From contig DAOUBA010000108.1 in NCBI GenBank assembly GCA_034432855.1, positions 1 to 30,966 of the forward strand: DNA of 30,966 bases. Direction: 5' to 3'. Source of the stretch: DAOUBA01 sp034432855. GTDB taxonomy: Bacteria; Chloroflexota; Anaerolineae; B4-G1. Positions within the stretch are counted from its first letter, which is position 1; each line of letters opens with the position of its first letter. The notes beneath the pieces are model-generated. The model was not told where the DNA came from. It saw only the letters and a list, made by a program, of their open reading frames with translations, and made no database searches. The position numbers were made by a program, and so were the translations under genes. Of this stretch, positions 1 through 7,386 are shown one piece after another.

Positions 1-127
1 CGGCCTAAAGGGCCGGTGCTGGGAAGGGACACGCCCAGCGCCGCCGGTTCACGGCGGCGCGGCGGCAAAAACGTCACTCCACGCCGGGAGAGCGCGCCCA
101 AACCCGCGGGAGGGTGAGCAGTTACGA
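1..127 (+). promoter_or_regulatory. Structured GC-rich leader, possible 3' part of a riboswitch
   Basis: This stretch has no credible reading frame but two strong hairpins. The first pairs 15-23 (GGTGCTGGG) with 34-42 (CCCAGCGCC), nine pairs with one G-T wobble. The second pairs 38-46 with 52-60, a perfect nine-pair stem with loop GTTCA; the two stems overlap and so are mutually exclusive, as in switching leaders. The first bases (CGGCCTAAA), followed by a hairpin and then GCCGGTTCACGG, resemble the order of elements in the 3' half of a c-di-GMP-I (GEMM) aptamer, but the 5' half lies outside the window and the final conserved block does not match well. It sits directly upstream of a gene for a surface protein, a common GEMM target. 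Structured leader is likely; the riboswitch class is a guess. Confidence 0.25.
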
Positions 128-139
128 TTGGAGGTGAGT

Positions 140-1015
140 ATGCGGAGTCACAAAGCACGATATATCATTGTCGCCCTGGGTTTCATCGTCCTGGCCTTCC
201 CCGCGCGGATCTACTCTCAGCCCCCCAACCCTCCGCTGGACATGACCCCTGACCGCAGTGTCGGTGTCCTTTCGGAGGACCCCGGTTACGGCGAGCGCTG
301 GAGCACGAGCATCTTTCCGTTCGGCAATTACGTCGGGCCGGATACGGGACAGGACGTCTTTTGCCGCACCTATCTGCGCTTCCCGCTGGACGCGATCCCC
401 GCCGGTTCGGTCATCCAATCGGCGACCCTGTTCGTCTTTGTGGATGACTACTGGCCTGGGCCGGGGAGCGCGCCGATGTCGGTCTATCCGGTGGCGGCGG
501 ACTGGACGCCGGAGAGCGTGGACTGGTACGATATGGCGGCCTGGCCGCCGCTGGATGGGGCCGTGGCGACGACGGCGGTCTCTTCGGACAGGGGGTGGTT
601 CACGTGGGACGTGACTGCGCTGGTGCGGGAATGGGCCTCCGGCGCCCGGCCCAACTACGGGCTGGCGCTGGCTGCCGTTGAACCCAACCAGGTGACCGAC
701 AACTGGGCCGCCGCCCGCCGTCTCTCGGCCAATGAGCCTGGCACGCAGCCCCGTTTGTTCGTCGCCTACATTGCGCCCACGGCGACACCCGGAGGGCCGC
801 CGCCCACGGCAACGCCCCTGCCGCCGACCGTCGTCCCACAGCCAAGCGCGACCCCACAACCGGCGGCAGCGACCGCCACGCCGACGCCCATCCCGATCCT
901 GCTGCCAGAGACCGGTGGGACATCGGCGGAAGCCGCCTGCTGGCCTCTGGGTATCTGGTTGATGACATGCATCCTGGTGACTCTTATGGCAAGAAGGCAT
1001 CAGCCGGCCTCATGA
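140..1015 (+). CDS. Exported DNRLRE-domain protein with LPETG sorting signal
   Basis: A 291-residue secreted protein of unknown binding target. The ATG at 140 is chosen because GGAGGTG lies just upstream (130-136); an upstream TTG would put the ribosome site inside the gene. Residues 1-26 form a signal peptide (basic start, hydrophobic core, cleavage near IYS/Q). Residues about 30-210 look like a DNRLRE domain: YLRFPLDAIPAG, SATLFVFVDD, WFTWDVTALVREW and NYGLAL fit that beta-sandwich family. A Pro/Thr/Ala linker follows, then LPETG at 255-259, a hydrophobic segment (about 264-285) and an RRHQ tail, the layout of a sortase substrate. Surface attachment is therefore inferred; no sortase gene is in the window. 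The gene overlaps the next one by ATGA, so both are probably co-translated although their functions seem unrelated. Confidence 0.8.
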   Translation: MRSHKARYIIVALGFIVLAFPARIYSQPPNPPLDMTPDRSVGVLSEDPGYGERWSTSIFPFGNYVGPDTGQDVFCRTYLRFPLDAIPAGSVIQSATLFVFVDDYWPGPGSAPMSVYPVAADWTPESVDWYDMAAWPPLDGAVATTAVSSDRGWFTWDVTALVREWASGARPNYGLALAAVEPNQVTDNWAAARRLSANEPGTQPRLFVAYIAPTATPGGPPPTATPLPPTVVPQPSATPQPAAATATPTPIPILLPETGGTSAEAACWPLGIWLMTCILVTLMARRHQPAS

Positions 1016-2061
1016 GAGTTTGTGACAATATGCAACCACATTCGTCACTCGAATCCTTTCTCACCCGCTACCTGTCACCGCTCGAGGCGGAGATGCGCGC
1101 GGTCGTGCGATCCGCCGACCCGCGCCAGACCGCGCTGTTCGGCATGCTGCACTACCACCTGGGCTGGGCCGACGCCGCCTTCAATCCCTGCCACAGTGAG
1201 ACCGGCAAACATATCCGCCCAGTCCTTTGCCTGTTATCTTGCGAGGCCTGCGGCGGCGATTGGGAACAGGCGCTGCCCGCTGCTGCCGCCGTCGAGTTAC
1301 TGCACAACTTTTCCCTGATCCACGACGACATCGAGGATGGCGACCGCACCCGCCGTGGCCGCCCGACCGTTTGGGCACTTTGGGGCGAGGCGCAGGCGGT
1401 CAACGCCGGAGACGCACTCTTTGCCCTCGCGCAACTGGCGTTGCTGCGACTTGCCGGGCGCGGCGTGCCTGCCGCAACCGTCGTGACGGCGCAGACGCTC
1501 TTCAACGAGACGTGCGTGGCCCTGACCGGCGGCCAGCACCTCGACATCGGCTTCGAGAACCGCGATGCCGTCCTGGTCGCCGATTACCTGGCGATGATCG
1601 AGGGCAAAACGGCGGCACTCGTGGCCTGCGCCTGCGAGTTGGGCGCGCTCGTGGCCGCCGCGCCCGAAAACCAGCGCGCGCACTTGCGCGCGTTTGGCCG
1701 CCATCTGGGACTGGCCTTCCAGATGCGCGACGATATCCTGGGCGTGTGGGGCGACCCCGCAGTCACCGGCAAGCCGGCGGGCGCCGATATCGCCCGCCAC
1801 AAGAAGACGCTCCCCATCCTGCATGGCCTGGCGCAGAGCGAGGCCCTGCGCGCACTGTTTGCGCAAAAAGAACTGACCGAAGCCGACGTGCGCAGGGCGA
1901 CCGCATTATTGGATGAGACGGGCAGCCGCGCCTTCGTCGAAGGACTGGCCGAGGAGCATCACAGCCGGGCGTTGGGCGCGCTGGCAGAGGCCGGTTTGCA
2001 GGGCCCCGCTGCACAAGCGTTGCCCGATCTGGCGCAGGCGCTGCTGGGCCGTGAGAAATGA
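1012..2061 (+). CDS. (E)-polyprenyl diphosphate synthase
   Basis: Isoprenoid chain-elongation enzyme that condenses isopentenyl diphosphate with allylic diphosphates, feeding carotenoid, quinone or lipid-carrier synthesis. The first Asp-rich motif is HDDIED near residues 105-110, followed by RTRRGRPT. The GQHLDIGFE segment, the EGKTAAL helix and the second Asp motif FQMRDDILGVWGD near 240 are all present, as is the KPAGADIARHKKTLP loop. The residue five places before the first Asp is Phe, which in the family tends to go with short products such as GGPP; this is weak evidence. I chose the ATG at 1012 because it overlaps the upstream stop (ATGA); a second possible start is 1030 and an in-frame ATG exists at 967 inside the previous gene. 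About 349 residues, slightly longer than typical. Confidence 0.9.
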   Translation: MRVCDNMQPHSSLESFLTRYLSPLEAEMRAVVRSADPRQTALFGMLHYHLGWADAAFNPCHSETGKHIRPVLCLLSCEACGGDWEQALPAAAAVELLHNFSLIHDDIEDGDRTRRGRPTVWALWGEAQAVNAGDALFALAQLALLRLAGRGVPAATVVTAQTLFNETCVALTGGQHLDIGFENRDAVLVADYLAMIEGKTAALVACACELGALVAAAPENQRAHLRAFGRHLGLAFQMRDDILGVWGDPAVTGKPAGADIARHKKTLPILHGLAQSEALRALFAQKELTEADVRRATALLDETGSRAFVEGLAEEHHSRALGALAEAGLQGPAAQALPDLAQALLGREK

Positions 2062-2143
2062 GCAACACATTGGGGAAGTTCTCCTCGTCCCAGGGCTGAA
2101 GTATGCCACAGAGGATAGGGAACAGGCAAATTGTTGAAGGTGA

Positions 2144-2219
2144 GAGACAGGTGGAACCAGCCTCCTGTTCTGCAATAGCCGCAGGCTTTGCCAGGCAGAA
2201 TGTTGTCCTCACCTGTCTC
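2144..2219 (+). repeat. Nested inverted repeat in the 250 bp spacer before the MFS gene
   Basis: GAGACAGGTG at 2144-2153 pairs perfectly with CACCTGTCTC at 2210-2219. Inside it, TTCTGC at 2168-2173 pairs with GCAGAA at 2195-2200, and the core holds a small GCC/GGC helix. The arrangement could be a structured 5' leader, a protein-binding site or a remnant repeat. The remainder of the 2062-2311 spacer contains only the short candidate frame described separately; I see no convincing terminator after the synthase gene. Confidence 0.4.
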
Positions 2220-2264
2220 CCGGCCAAGAGCGACGGCCCAACCAAATCTTGAAAGAAAGGAGAC

Positions 2265-2315
2265 GTGTACTGGCAGTCTGGTCGCTCTGACTACAGTATA
2301 CAAGGCAAACAATGA
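2265..2315 (+). CDS. Possible 16-codon leader peptide coupled to the MFS gene
   Basis: A GTG-started frame of 16 codons whose TGA overlaps the ATG of the transporter gene as ATGA. AAAGGAG (2256-2262) lies upstream but only two bases from the GTG, closer than usual. The transporter ATG itself has just a weak AAGG six bases upstream, so translational coupling would make sense. There is no attenuator-like hairpin and no run of one codon. It may equally be chance. Confidence 0.2.
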   Translation: MYWQSGRSDYSIQGKQ

Positions 2316-3619
2316 AACTCGACTACAAGAAGACGTTCCTGATCGGCTTTGGCTTCTTTGGCATCAGCGTGATGTGGACGCTCTACAATGCCTACGTGCC
2401 GATCTACCTGCAGGCAGGTCACCCGAACTTTGACGCCCGCGGCGAGTTGGGATTTGGCCTGGACCCCGGTCTGACCGGCGTGATCATGACGTTGGACAAC
2501 GTGGTCGCCTTCTTCCTCCTTCCGCTGATCGGCGTGTGGTCAGACCGCACGTGGACGCGCCTGGGGCGTCGCATGCCGTTCATCCTCGCTCTGGCCCCGA
2601 TTGCCATCGCGGCATTCATCCTGATCCCATTCGCCGTGCGCATGATTCCTCCCGAACTCAGCGGACAGATTGACCGTCTGGGCACGCTGCTCGCGCTGTT
2701 TGCAGTCGGAATAGGCGTCTTTTTGACGGCGATGGCGGGTTTCCGTACCCCCGTAATCGCCCTCATGCCCGACCTGACACCCAGCCCGCTGCGCTCGCAG
2801 GCCAACGGCGTTATCAACCTGATGGGCGGGCTGGGCACACTGCTGGCGACGTTGGGCAGCGGGCTGTTGTACGCGCTGGGGCGGGTGATGCCCTTTGCCT
2901 TCGGCGGCGTGTTGATGGCCGCCGCCGTGCTGATGCTCCTGTTCTTCGTCCGCGAACCGAAGGAACTGGAGAGCGCCGCACGTGAAGATGAAGGGTTGGG
3001 CGTGTTGCGTGGCATCAAGCGCATCTCGCAGGAAGCGCAGCGCAGTCTGGCGCTGCTGATGGGCGCCATCTTCTGTTGGTTTGTCGGCTACAACGCCGTC
3101 GAGACGTTCCTTTCATCTTACGGAGTGAGCGAGTTGGGAATGTCCGTCGGCACAGCGCCGTTGCTGATGGGTGTGGCTTCGCTGGCGTTCCTGGCTTTCG
3201 CCGTGCCCTCCGGCTACATCGCGGCCCGTCTGGGCAGGCGACGCACGATCATCGCGGGCCTGGTGGTATTTGGCGTACTGCTGCTGGCTAACTTTTTCCT
3301 GCGCAGCGCGACACTGATCTGGCCGATCATGGCGATTGGCGGCATGGGCTGGGCGCTGGTCAACATCAACTCGCTGCCGATGGTGGTGGACGTTTCGGCT
3401 TCGGACGCCGACCTGGGCACATACACCGGCCTGTACTACATCGCCTCGCAACTGGCCGCCGTGGTCGGGCCGATCGTCAACGGCTACATCGTCAAGTGGG
3501 GCGGCGGTGACTATAATCTGATCTTTCTGGCGACGCCGGTGTTCTTCCTGCTGGCGGTGCTGTGCATGCTGGGCGTGACGAAGGGAGAAGCCAGGCCAAC
3601 CAGCCCCTTGCCAAAATAG
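2312..3619 (+). CDS. MFS transporter, sugar/H+ symporter-like (SLC45/GPH-type)
   Basis: A 435-residue inner-membrane carrier with about twelve predicted transmembrane segments. The loop after the second segment, DNVVAFFLLPLIGVWSDRTW followed by TRLGRRMPFIL, carries the D-R-x-GRR signature of the major facilitator superfamily in the form seen in sucrose/maltose symporters (SLC45-like). A second-half counterpart, AARLGRRR, lies near residue 310. A charged central loop (EPKELESAAREDEGLGVLRGIKR) separates the two six-helix halves. Substrate cannot be read from sequence; a disaccharide or a maltodextrin product is a reasonable guess, and a malQ gene lies 11 kb away. Start ATG at 2312 is the first in the frame that keeps the usual short cytoplasmic N-terminus. 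Confidence 0.85.
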   Translation: MKLDYKKTFLIGFGFFGISVMWTLYNAYVPIYLQAGHPNFDARGELGFGLDPGLTGVIMTLDNVVAFFLLPLIGVWSDRTWTRLGRRMPFILALAPIAIAAFILIPFAVRMIPPELSGQIDRLGTLLALFAVGIGVFLTAMAGFRTPVIALMPDLTPSPLRSQANGVINLMGGLGTLLATLGSGLLYALGRVMPFAFGGVLMAAAVLMLLFFVREPKELESAAREDEGLGVLRGIKRISQEAQRSLALLMGAIFCWFVGYNAVETFLSSYGVSELGMSVGTAPLLMGVASLAFLAFAVPSGYIAARLGRRRTIIAGLVVFGVLLLANFFLRSATLIWPIMAIGGMGWALVNINSLPMVVDVSASDADLGTYTGLYYIASQLAAVVGPIVNGYIVKWGGGDYNLIFLATPVFFLLAVLCMLGVTKGEARPTSPLPK

Positions 3620-3635
3620 CCCGATTGTGTACAAT
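3608..3635 (+). promoter_or_regulatory. Sigma70-type promoter for the chaperonin-like gene
   Basis: TTGCCA at 3608-3613, a 16-base spacer, then TACAAT at 3630-3635. The -35 box overlaps the end of the MFS coding region. Transcription would begin near 3642 and give an untranslated leader of about 80 bases before the ATG at 3723. No CIRCE-type inverted repeat (the HrcA operator of true groE operons) was seen here. Confidence 0.5.
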
Positions 3636-3722
3636 AGCAGGGTTGCACGATCATTCCAGCCTTCATTGCGAGGTGTCAACCTGGTGAGGAGACAGACTAG
3701 ATCACAAAAGAGGTCGCCTGCA

Positions 3723-5390
3723 ATGCCGCCCTCGCCTGGTACGTATCTGCCGCCGCCGGAGCAGCGGACCCCACGCGTCGTCTTCCAACCGGCCACCTAC
3801 CGGGGCTTCCAGCGGGGTATTGATCAGATAGTGGGACTGATTCGACCGACTCTGGGACCGCTTCCGCGCATCGTCGCAATCGAGCAGGTGACTCCCGGCA
3901 AAGCGCCGGAAATCCTCGACGATGGTGGTGTCATTGCCCGGCGGGTCATTCAGTTGCCGAATCGCGACGAGGACATGGGCGCTATGTACGTCCGCCATCT
4001 CTTGTGGCGTTTGCACGAGAAGGTGGGCGACGGGACGGCCACCGCCGCCGTGGTGTTCCAGTCCATTTATGATCAGGGCGTCACGTACATCACATCCGGC
4101 GGCAACGCTCAGCAACTGCGCCGTTATCTGGAGAAAGGCATGCTCGTGATCCTCGACGAGTTGAGCCGGATGGCTACGCCGTTGGAAGGCAAAGAGCAAC
4201 TGTCACGGATCGCCGAGTCCATCTGTTACGACCCGCCGTTGGCCAGGATACTGGGCGAAATCCTTGACATCGTCGGCGAATACGGCCGGATCGAGATCCG
4301 CTCCGGGCGCGGCCGGGAACTGGAGCGCGAGTACGTCGAGGGAATGTACTGGGACAGCGGCATCCTCTCGCGCCGCATGTTCACCGACGAGAGACAACTC
4401 CGAACAGACCTGGAAGACGCTGCCATCCTGATCAGCGATCTGCAGATCGAGGAGCCACGCACTTTGATGCCGGTCTTGAGCATGGTGGTCGAGAACAATG
4501 TCCGCTCGCTGGTGATCCTGACGCCCAAAGCCTCCGACCTCACCATCGGGTTCCTGGTATCGGCAAGCCAGAAGAATCCCGAAAAGTTGCGGGTCGTTGC
4601 GGCCAAGTCGCCGGGGGCAACCGCCAGCGACCGAGCGGCAGCGTTAGAGGACATTGCCGTTCTGACCGGCGGACGCGCCTTCGTCCGCGAGGCCGGCTAC
4701 ACCGGGTTCGACAGCGTCAAATTCGAAGACCTGGGGCGCGCGCGCCGGGTGTGGATTGACCGCCACTATCTCGGCGTCATTGGGGGCCGGGGCGATCCCC
4801 GCGCGTTGCGCCAGCACCTCGTCAGGTTGCGCAATGCGTTCAGCCGGACAGACGACCGTGATGAGCGCAAGAAACTCCGCGAGCGGATCGGTAAACTGAT
4901 AGGTGGATCGGCCACACTGTGGATCGGCGGCCTGACGGAGACGGAGATCGCGGCCCGCAAGGAGTTGGCGCAACGGACGGCCGACGCATTGCGAGGGACA
5001 ATCATGGAGGGCGTGCTACCTGGAGGCGGTGTGGCGCTGCTCTCCTGTCGTCCCGCACTGCAAGAACTGTTCGATCGGAGCACGAATGCGGACGAGCGCG
5101 CCGCTTACCGCATCCTGATCCGGGCGCTGGAAGAGCCAATCCGCACGATCCTCACCAACGCCGGCTACGACGCCAGCGAGGTCATGGCTGAAATCAAAAG
5201 GGCCGGCCCTGGCTACGGGTTCGACGTGCGCTCCGGCAAGATCGTGAACGCCGTAGAGGCAGGCATACTCGACGCCGCCGCTGTGCAGAAAGAGGCCATG
5301 CACAGCGCCATCGCCGGCGCCGCGCTTGCGCTCACGGTGGACGTCCTGGTCCAACGCCGATACCCCCCCCAATCCTTCGAGACCACATAG
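3723..5390 (+). CDS. Divergent cpn60/GroEL-like chaperonin paralogue
   Basis: A 555-residue group I chaperonin homologue spanning all three GroEL domains but strongly diverged. Nucleotide-site elements are mostly kept: TLGP at 43-46, DDGG (GroEL Asp52 region), GDGTAT with Asp103 (GroEL GDGTTT, so one Thr is Ala), the ADAL Asp equivalent to the catalytic Asp398, PGGGVALL at 434-440 and GILD near the end (Asp495). The apical part aligns through EGMYWDSGILS and VLSMVVENN. The C-terminal Gly-Gly-Met tail is absent, and no groES is adjacent. ATG 3723 is chosen because AGAGGT lies upstream and residues 20 onward match the GroEL N-terminus; longer GTG starts (3627) would cross the promoter. It is followed 20 bp later by a beta-propeller gene. 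A specialised folding or scaffolding role is inferred. Confidence 0.85.
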   Translation: MPPSPGTYLPPPEQRTPRVVFQPATYRGFQRGIDQIVGLIRPTLGPLPRIVAIEQVTPGKAPEILDDGGVIARRVIQLPNRDEDMGAMYVRHLLWRLHEKVGDGTATAAVVFQSIYDQGVTYITSGGNAQQLRRYLEKGMLVILDELSRMATPLEGKEQLSRIAESICYDPPLARILGEILDIVGEYGRIEIRSGRGRELEREYVEGMYWDSGILSRRMFTDERQLRTDLEDAAILISDLQIEEPRTLMPVLSMVVENNVRSLVILTPKASDLTIGFLVSASQKNPEKLRVVAAKSPGATASDRAAALEDIAVLTGGRAFVREAGYTGFDSVKFEDLGRARRVWIDRHYLGVIGGRGDPRALRQHLVRLRNAFSRTDDRDERKKLRERIGKLIGGSATLWIGGLTETEIAARKELAQRTADALRGTIMEGVLPGGGVALLSCRPALQELFDRSTNADERAAYRILIRALEEPIRTILTNAGYDASEVMAEIKRAGPGYGFDVRSGKIVNAVEAGILDAAAVQKEAMHSAIAGAALALTVDVLVQRRYPPQSFETT

Positions 5391-5410
5391 CCCTACAAGG
5401 GGACGAAGAA

Positions 5411-6346
5411 ATGAACGAGGCAACTCAAGACCTGGTCTATTCCATTGCCGTATCGCCCCATTTCGCCGAGGATGGCATCTGCTTTGCCGCCCGTCAATCC
5501 GGGCTCTATCGCTCCGAAGACGGCGGCCTGACCTGGCACCCGGCATACGACTCATTGAACCTAGAGGACGCGCTGATGACGACCGCCGTCGCCGTCTCGC
5601 CCAACTTTGCATCCGATCACAGTGTGTTCGCCGGTGCCAAAGGCGGCGTTCTGCGCTCGGTTGACGGCGGCAAGACGTGGCACGTGGCCTTGTTCACCGC
5701 ACCGCCCCCCACCGTCTCGGCTCTGGTGCTCTCGCCGAACTTTGCGCAGGATGGCATACTGCTGGCCGGAACGATGGAAGATGGCGTCTTTCGCTCGTCC
5801 GACCGGGGCAGCCATTGGGCCGCCTGGAACTTTGGGCTGCTGGACCTGAACGTGCTCGCGTTGGAGATCTCGCCCAACTTTGCCAGCGACGAGACGCTGT
5901 TCGCCGGCACCGAGACCGGCATTTTTCGCAGCATGAATGGCGGGCGCGCCTGGCGCGAGGTTGGCTTCCCCACCGAGTGCGCACCGGTGCTCAGCGTGGC
6001 GCTCTCGCCCGATTATGCGAACGACGGTGTCTTGTTCGCCGGTACGGAATCGCACGGCCTCTTTCGCTCGGACGATCAGGGACACACCTGGACGCGCATT
6101 GGCGAGGACATCATCGGCGAAACCGTGAACGAGATCGTGCTTTCACCCGAATTCCCCGCAAAGCCGGACATTCTGGTCATGCTCCCCAACACATTGCTCG
6201 TCTCACGCGATCGCGGCCAATCCTGGTCGGAATGGAAAACCGGCTTGCGGTTCGAGCAGGGGTTGGTATCACTGGCTGCCCCACTGGGAGTTGCGCCCGG
6301 CGCCCCGCTCTTGCTCGGCCTGACGAACGGTGTGATGAGAATCTGA
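5411..6346 (+). CDS. Cytoplasmic BNR/sortilin-type beta-propeller protein
   Basis: A 311-residue protein made almost entirely of about six repeats of roughly 45 residues. Each runs as (V/L/I)SPxFAxDxxLFAGTxxGxFRSxDxGxTW, the Asp-box/BNR pattern of Ycf48, sortilin and exo-sialidase propellers. Unlike most such proteins it has no signal peptide or membrane segment, so it is predicted to stay in the cytoplasm. No sialidase catalytic residues could be identified, so a binding or scaffold role is more likely than hydrolysis. AAGGGGA precedes the ATG at a normal distance. It lies 20 bp behind the chaperonin-like gene and is almost certainly co-transcribed with it. The propeller may be a client, cap or adaptor of the chaperonin; this is inference from position only. 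Confidence 0.8.
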   Translation: MNEATQDLVYSIAVSPHFAEDGICFAARQSGLYRSEDGGLTWHPAYDSLNLEDALMTTAVAVSPNFASDHSVFAGAKGGVLRSVDGGKTWHVALFTAPPPTVSALVLSPNFAQDGILLAGTMEDGVFRSSDRGSHWAAWNFGLLDLNVLALEISPNFASDETLFAGTETGIFRSMNGGRAWREVGFPTECAPVLSVALSPDYANDGVLFAGTESHGLFRSDDQGHTWTRIGEDIIGETVNEIVLSPEFPAKPDILVMLPNTLLVSRDRGQSWSEWKTGLRFEQGLVSLAAPLGVAPGAPLLLGLTNGVMRI

Positions 6347-6400
6347 TGGCTGAACAGCATCGTGGCTGAGAAGCCACAAAACTGATAAGGAGGCATAACA

Positions 6401-6616
6401 ATGGTGTGGAGACCCGGTATCTGGGAGTTGGTGATCATCCTGGTGATCGTACTGCTGATCTTTGGCGTGGGCCGGTTGAGTAAACTGGGCAAGGACCTGG
6501 GAGAGGGTATCACCGAGTTCCGGCGCGGCCTCAGCCGTGGTCAGCAACAAGGCGAGGAAAAGCAAGACACGGGAAGCGGTCAGGCACAGGGCACGGGGGG
6601 TGAACAGGCCCAGTAA
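6401..6616 (+). CDS. tatA: Twin-arginine translocase subunit TatA/TatE
   Basis: A 71-residue Tat pore-forming subunit that moves folded proteins with RR signal peptides across the membrane. A single N-terminal transmembrane helix (IWELVIILVIVLLI) is followed by the FGVGRL hinge, an amphipathic helix (SKLGKDLGEGITEFRRGL) and a Gln/Gly-rich polar tail. Length and order are typical of TatA. AAGGAGG lies just upstream of the ATG. tatB-like and tatC genes follow after a 272 bp spacer, so it may be transcribed partly on its own, as TatA is needed in excess. Confidence 0.9.
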   Translation: MVWRPGIWELVIILVIVLLIFGVGRLSKLGKDLGEGITEFRRGLSRGQQQGEEKQDTGSGQAQGTGGEQAQ

Positions 6617-6888
6617 TCCGGCCTGTTGCCCAGCCTATCGAGAACACAGATTCACCTAAACTGGAGCCTCTACCGGACTGTAGCGGCACGTATGCGCGTA
6701 CCTCTGGCCAGGCGTGAATCACGAATCACACGAATCTTTCCTGAAATAGGGCGAAACATTCGTAAGATTCGTGGATTCGTGCCATTCGTGATAGGTGTGT
6801 GCCGGGTAGTGCAGCCCCTGGCGTCTGTCCAGCATCGCGGGTGCCACGTTCCAACATTTGAAGCCGAATTGAGCGGAGTACAAGAGCG
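6617..6888. other. tatA-tatB spacer with no gene
   Basis: The 272 bases contain no supported reading frame. The main content is the ATTCGTG/CACGAAT inverted repeat described separately. No clear terminator or promoter boxes were identified. Confidence 0.4.
6718..6789. repeat. ATTCGTG-type imperfect inverted repeat
   Basis: The left arm (6720-6737) CACGAATCACACGAATCT is the reverse complement of the right arm (6765-6781) AGATTCGTGGATTCGTG apart from one missing base, with a 27-base centre. The ATTCGTG word recurs again at 6784-6790. The layout resembles a REP or MITE-like dispersed element; copies elsewhere cannot be tested from this window. Confidence 0.55.
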
Positions 6889-7386
6889 GTGAACTTTTTG
6901 AACAACCTTGGCCCCTGGGAATTAGTGGTCATCGTGGTCATGGCCATTCTGCTGGTCGGCCCCAAGCGTGTGCTCCAGATCATCCAGAGCATCCGGGAGT
7001 TCGCCGGCAAACTCCGTCAGATGTCCAGCGAGTTCACCTCTCTGCTCCAGGCGGAGGTGCGGGAAGTCCAGGAAATGGATCGCGAAGTCAAAGGGGTTGA
7101 GCGCGAGACCGGCAAGGACCTGAAGACGACAGTCCAGGAGATCCTGAATCCCTTCGCCGCCGTTCAGAGCGAGTTGCAGGCCGCCGCGCAGGAGACGCGC
7201 CAGGCCCTGGAGAGAGCCGTTCAGGAAGAACTCGGGCCGATCGGTGGTTTGCAGCCGCCCGCAGGGGCGATCGGCCCAGCGCCGAGCGCCGCTCCAGAAG
7301 ATACCGGCCCGGCCATCGGCGGCATCCAGCCCGCGCCCCAGCAGAAACCCGCGAACGCCCCATCCACGGAGGAAAAGGCGGGATGA
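6889..7386 (+). CDS. tatB: TatB-like (TatA/B family) translocase subunit
   Basis: A 165-residue Tat subunit expected to form the TatBC receptor for twin-arginine signal peptides. It has a short N-terminus with LGPWELV, one transmembrane helix (VVIVVMAILLVGP), the GP hinge typical of TatB, then a long charged amphipathic region predicted to be coiled coil (residues about 20-110) and a Pro/Ala-rich tail. GTG at 6889 is preferred, with CGGAG upstream; TTG at 6898 is possible. The stop overlaps the tatC start by ATGA, so the two are translationally coupled, which supports TatB over a second TatA. In Chloroflexota the A/B distinction is often blurred, so the symbol is tentative. Confidence 0.75.
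   Translation: MNFLNNLGPWELVVIVVMAILLVGPKRVLQIIQSIREFAGKLRQMSSEFTSLLQAEVREVQEMDREVKGVERETGKDLKTTVQEILNPFAAVQSELQAAAQETRQALERAVQEELGPIGGLQPPAGAIGPAPSAAPEDTGPAIGGIQPAPQQKPANAPSTEEKAG

Noticed and set aside
1..127. Cobalamin riboswitch, RNase P RNA, SRP RNA or tmRNA fragment
   Set aside because: None of the conserved core blocks of these RNAs was found; only generic GC-rich hairpins and a partial GEMM-like order remain.
3608..3722. CIRCE operator of a groE operon
   Set aside because: No TTAGCACTC-N9-GAGTGCTAA-type inverted repeat is present, and no groES precedes the gene.
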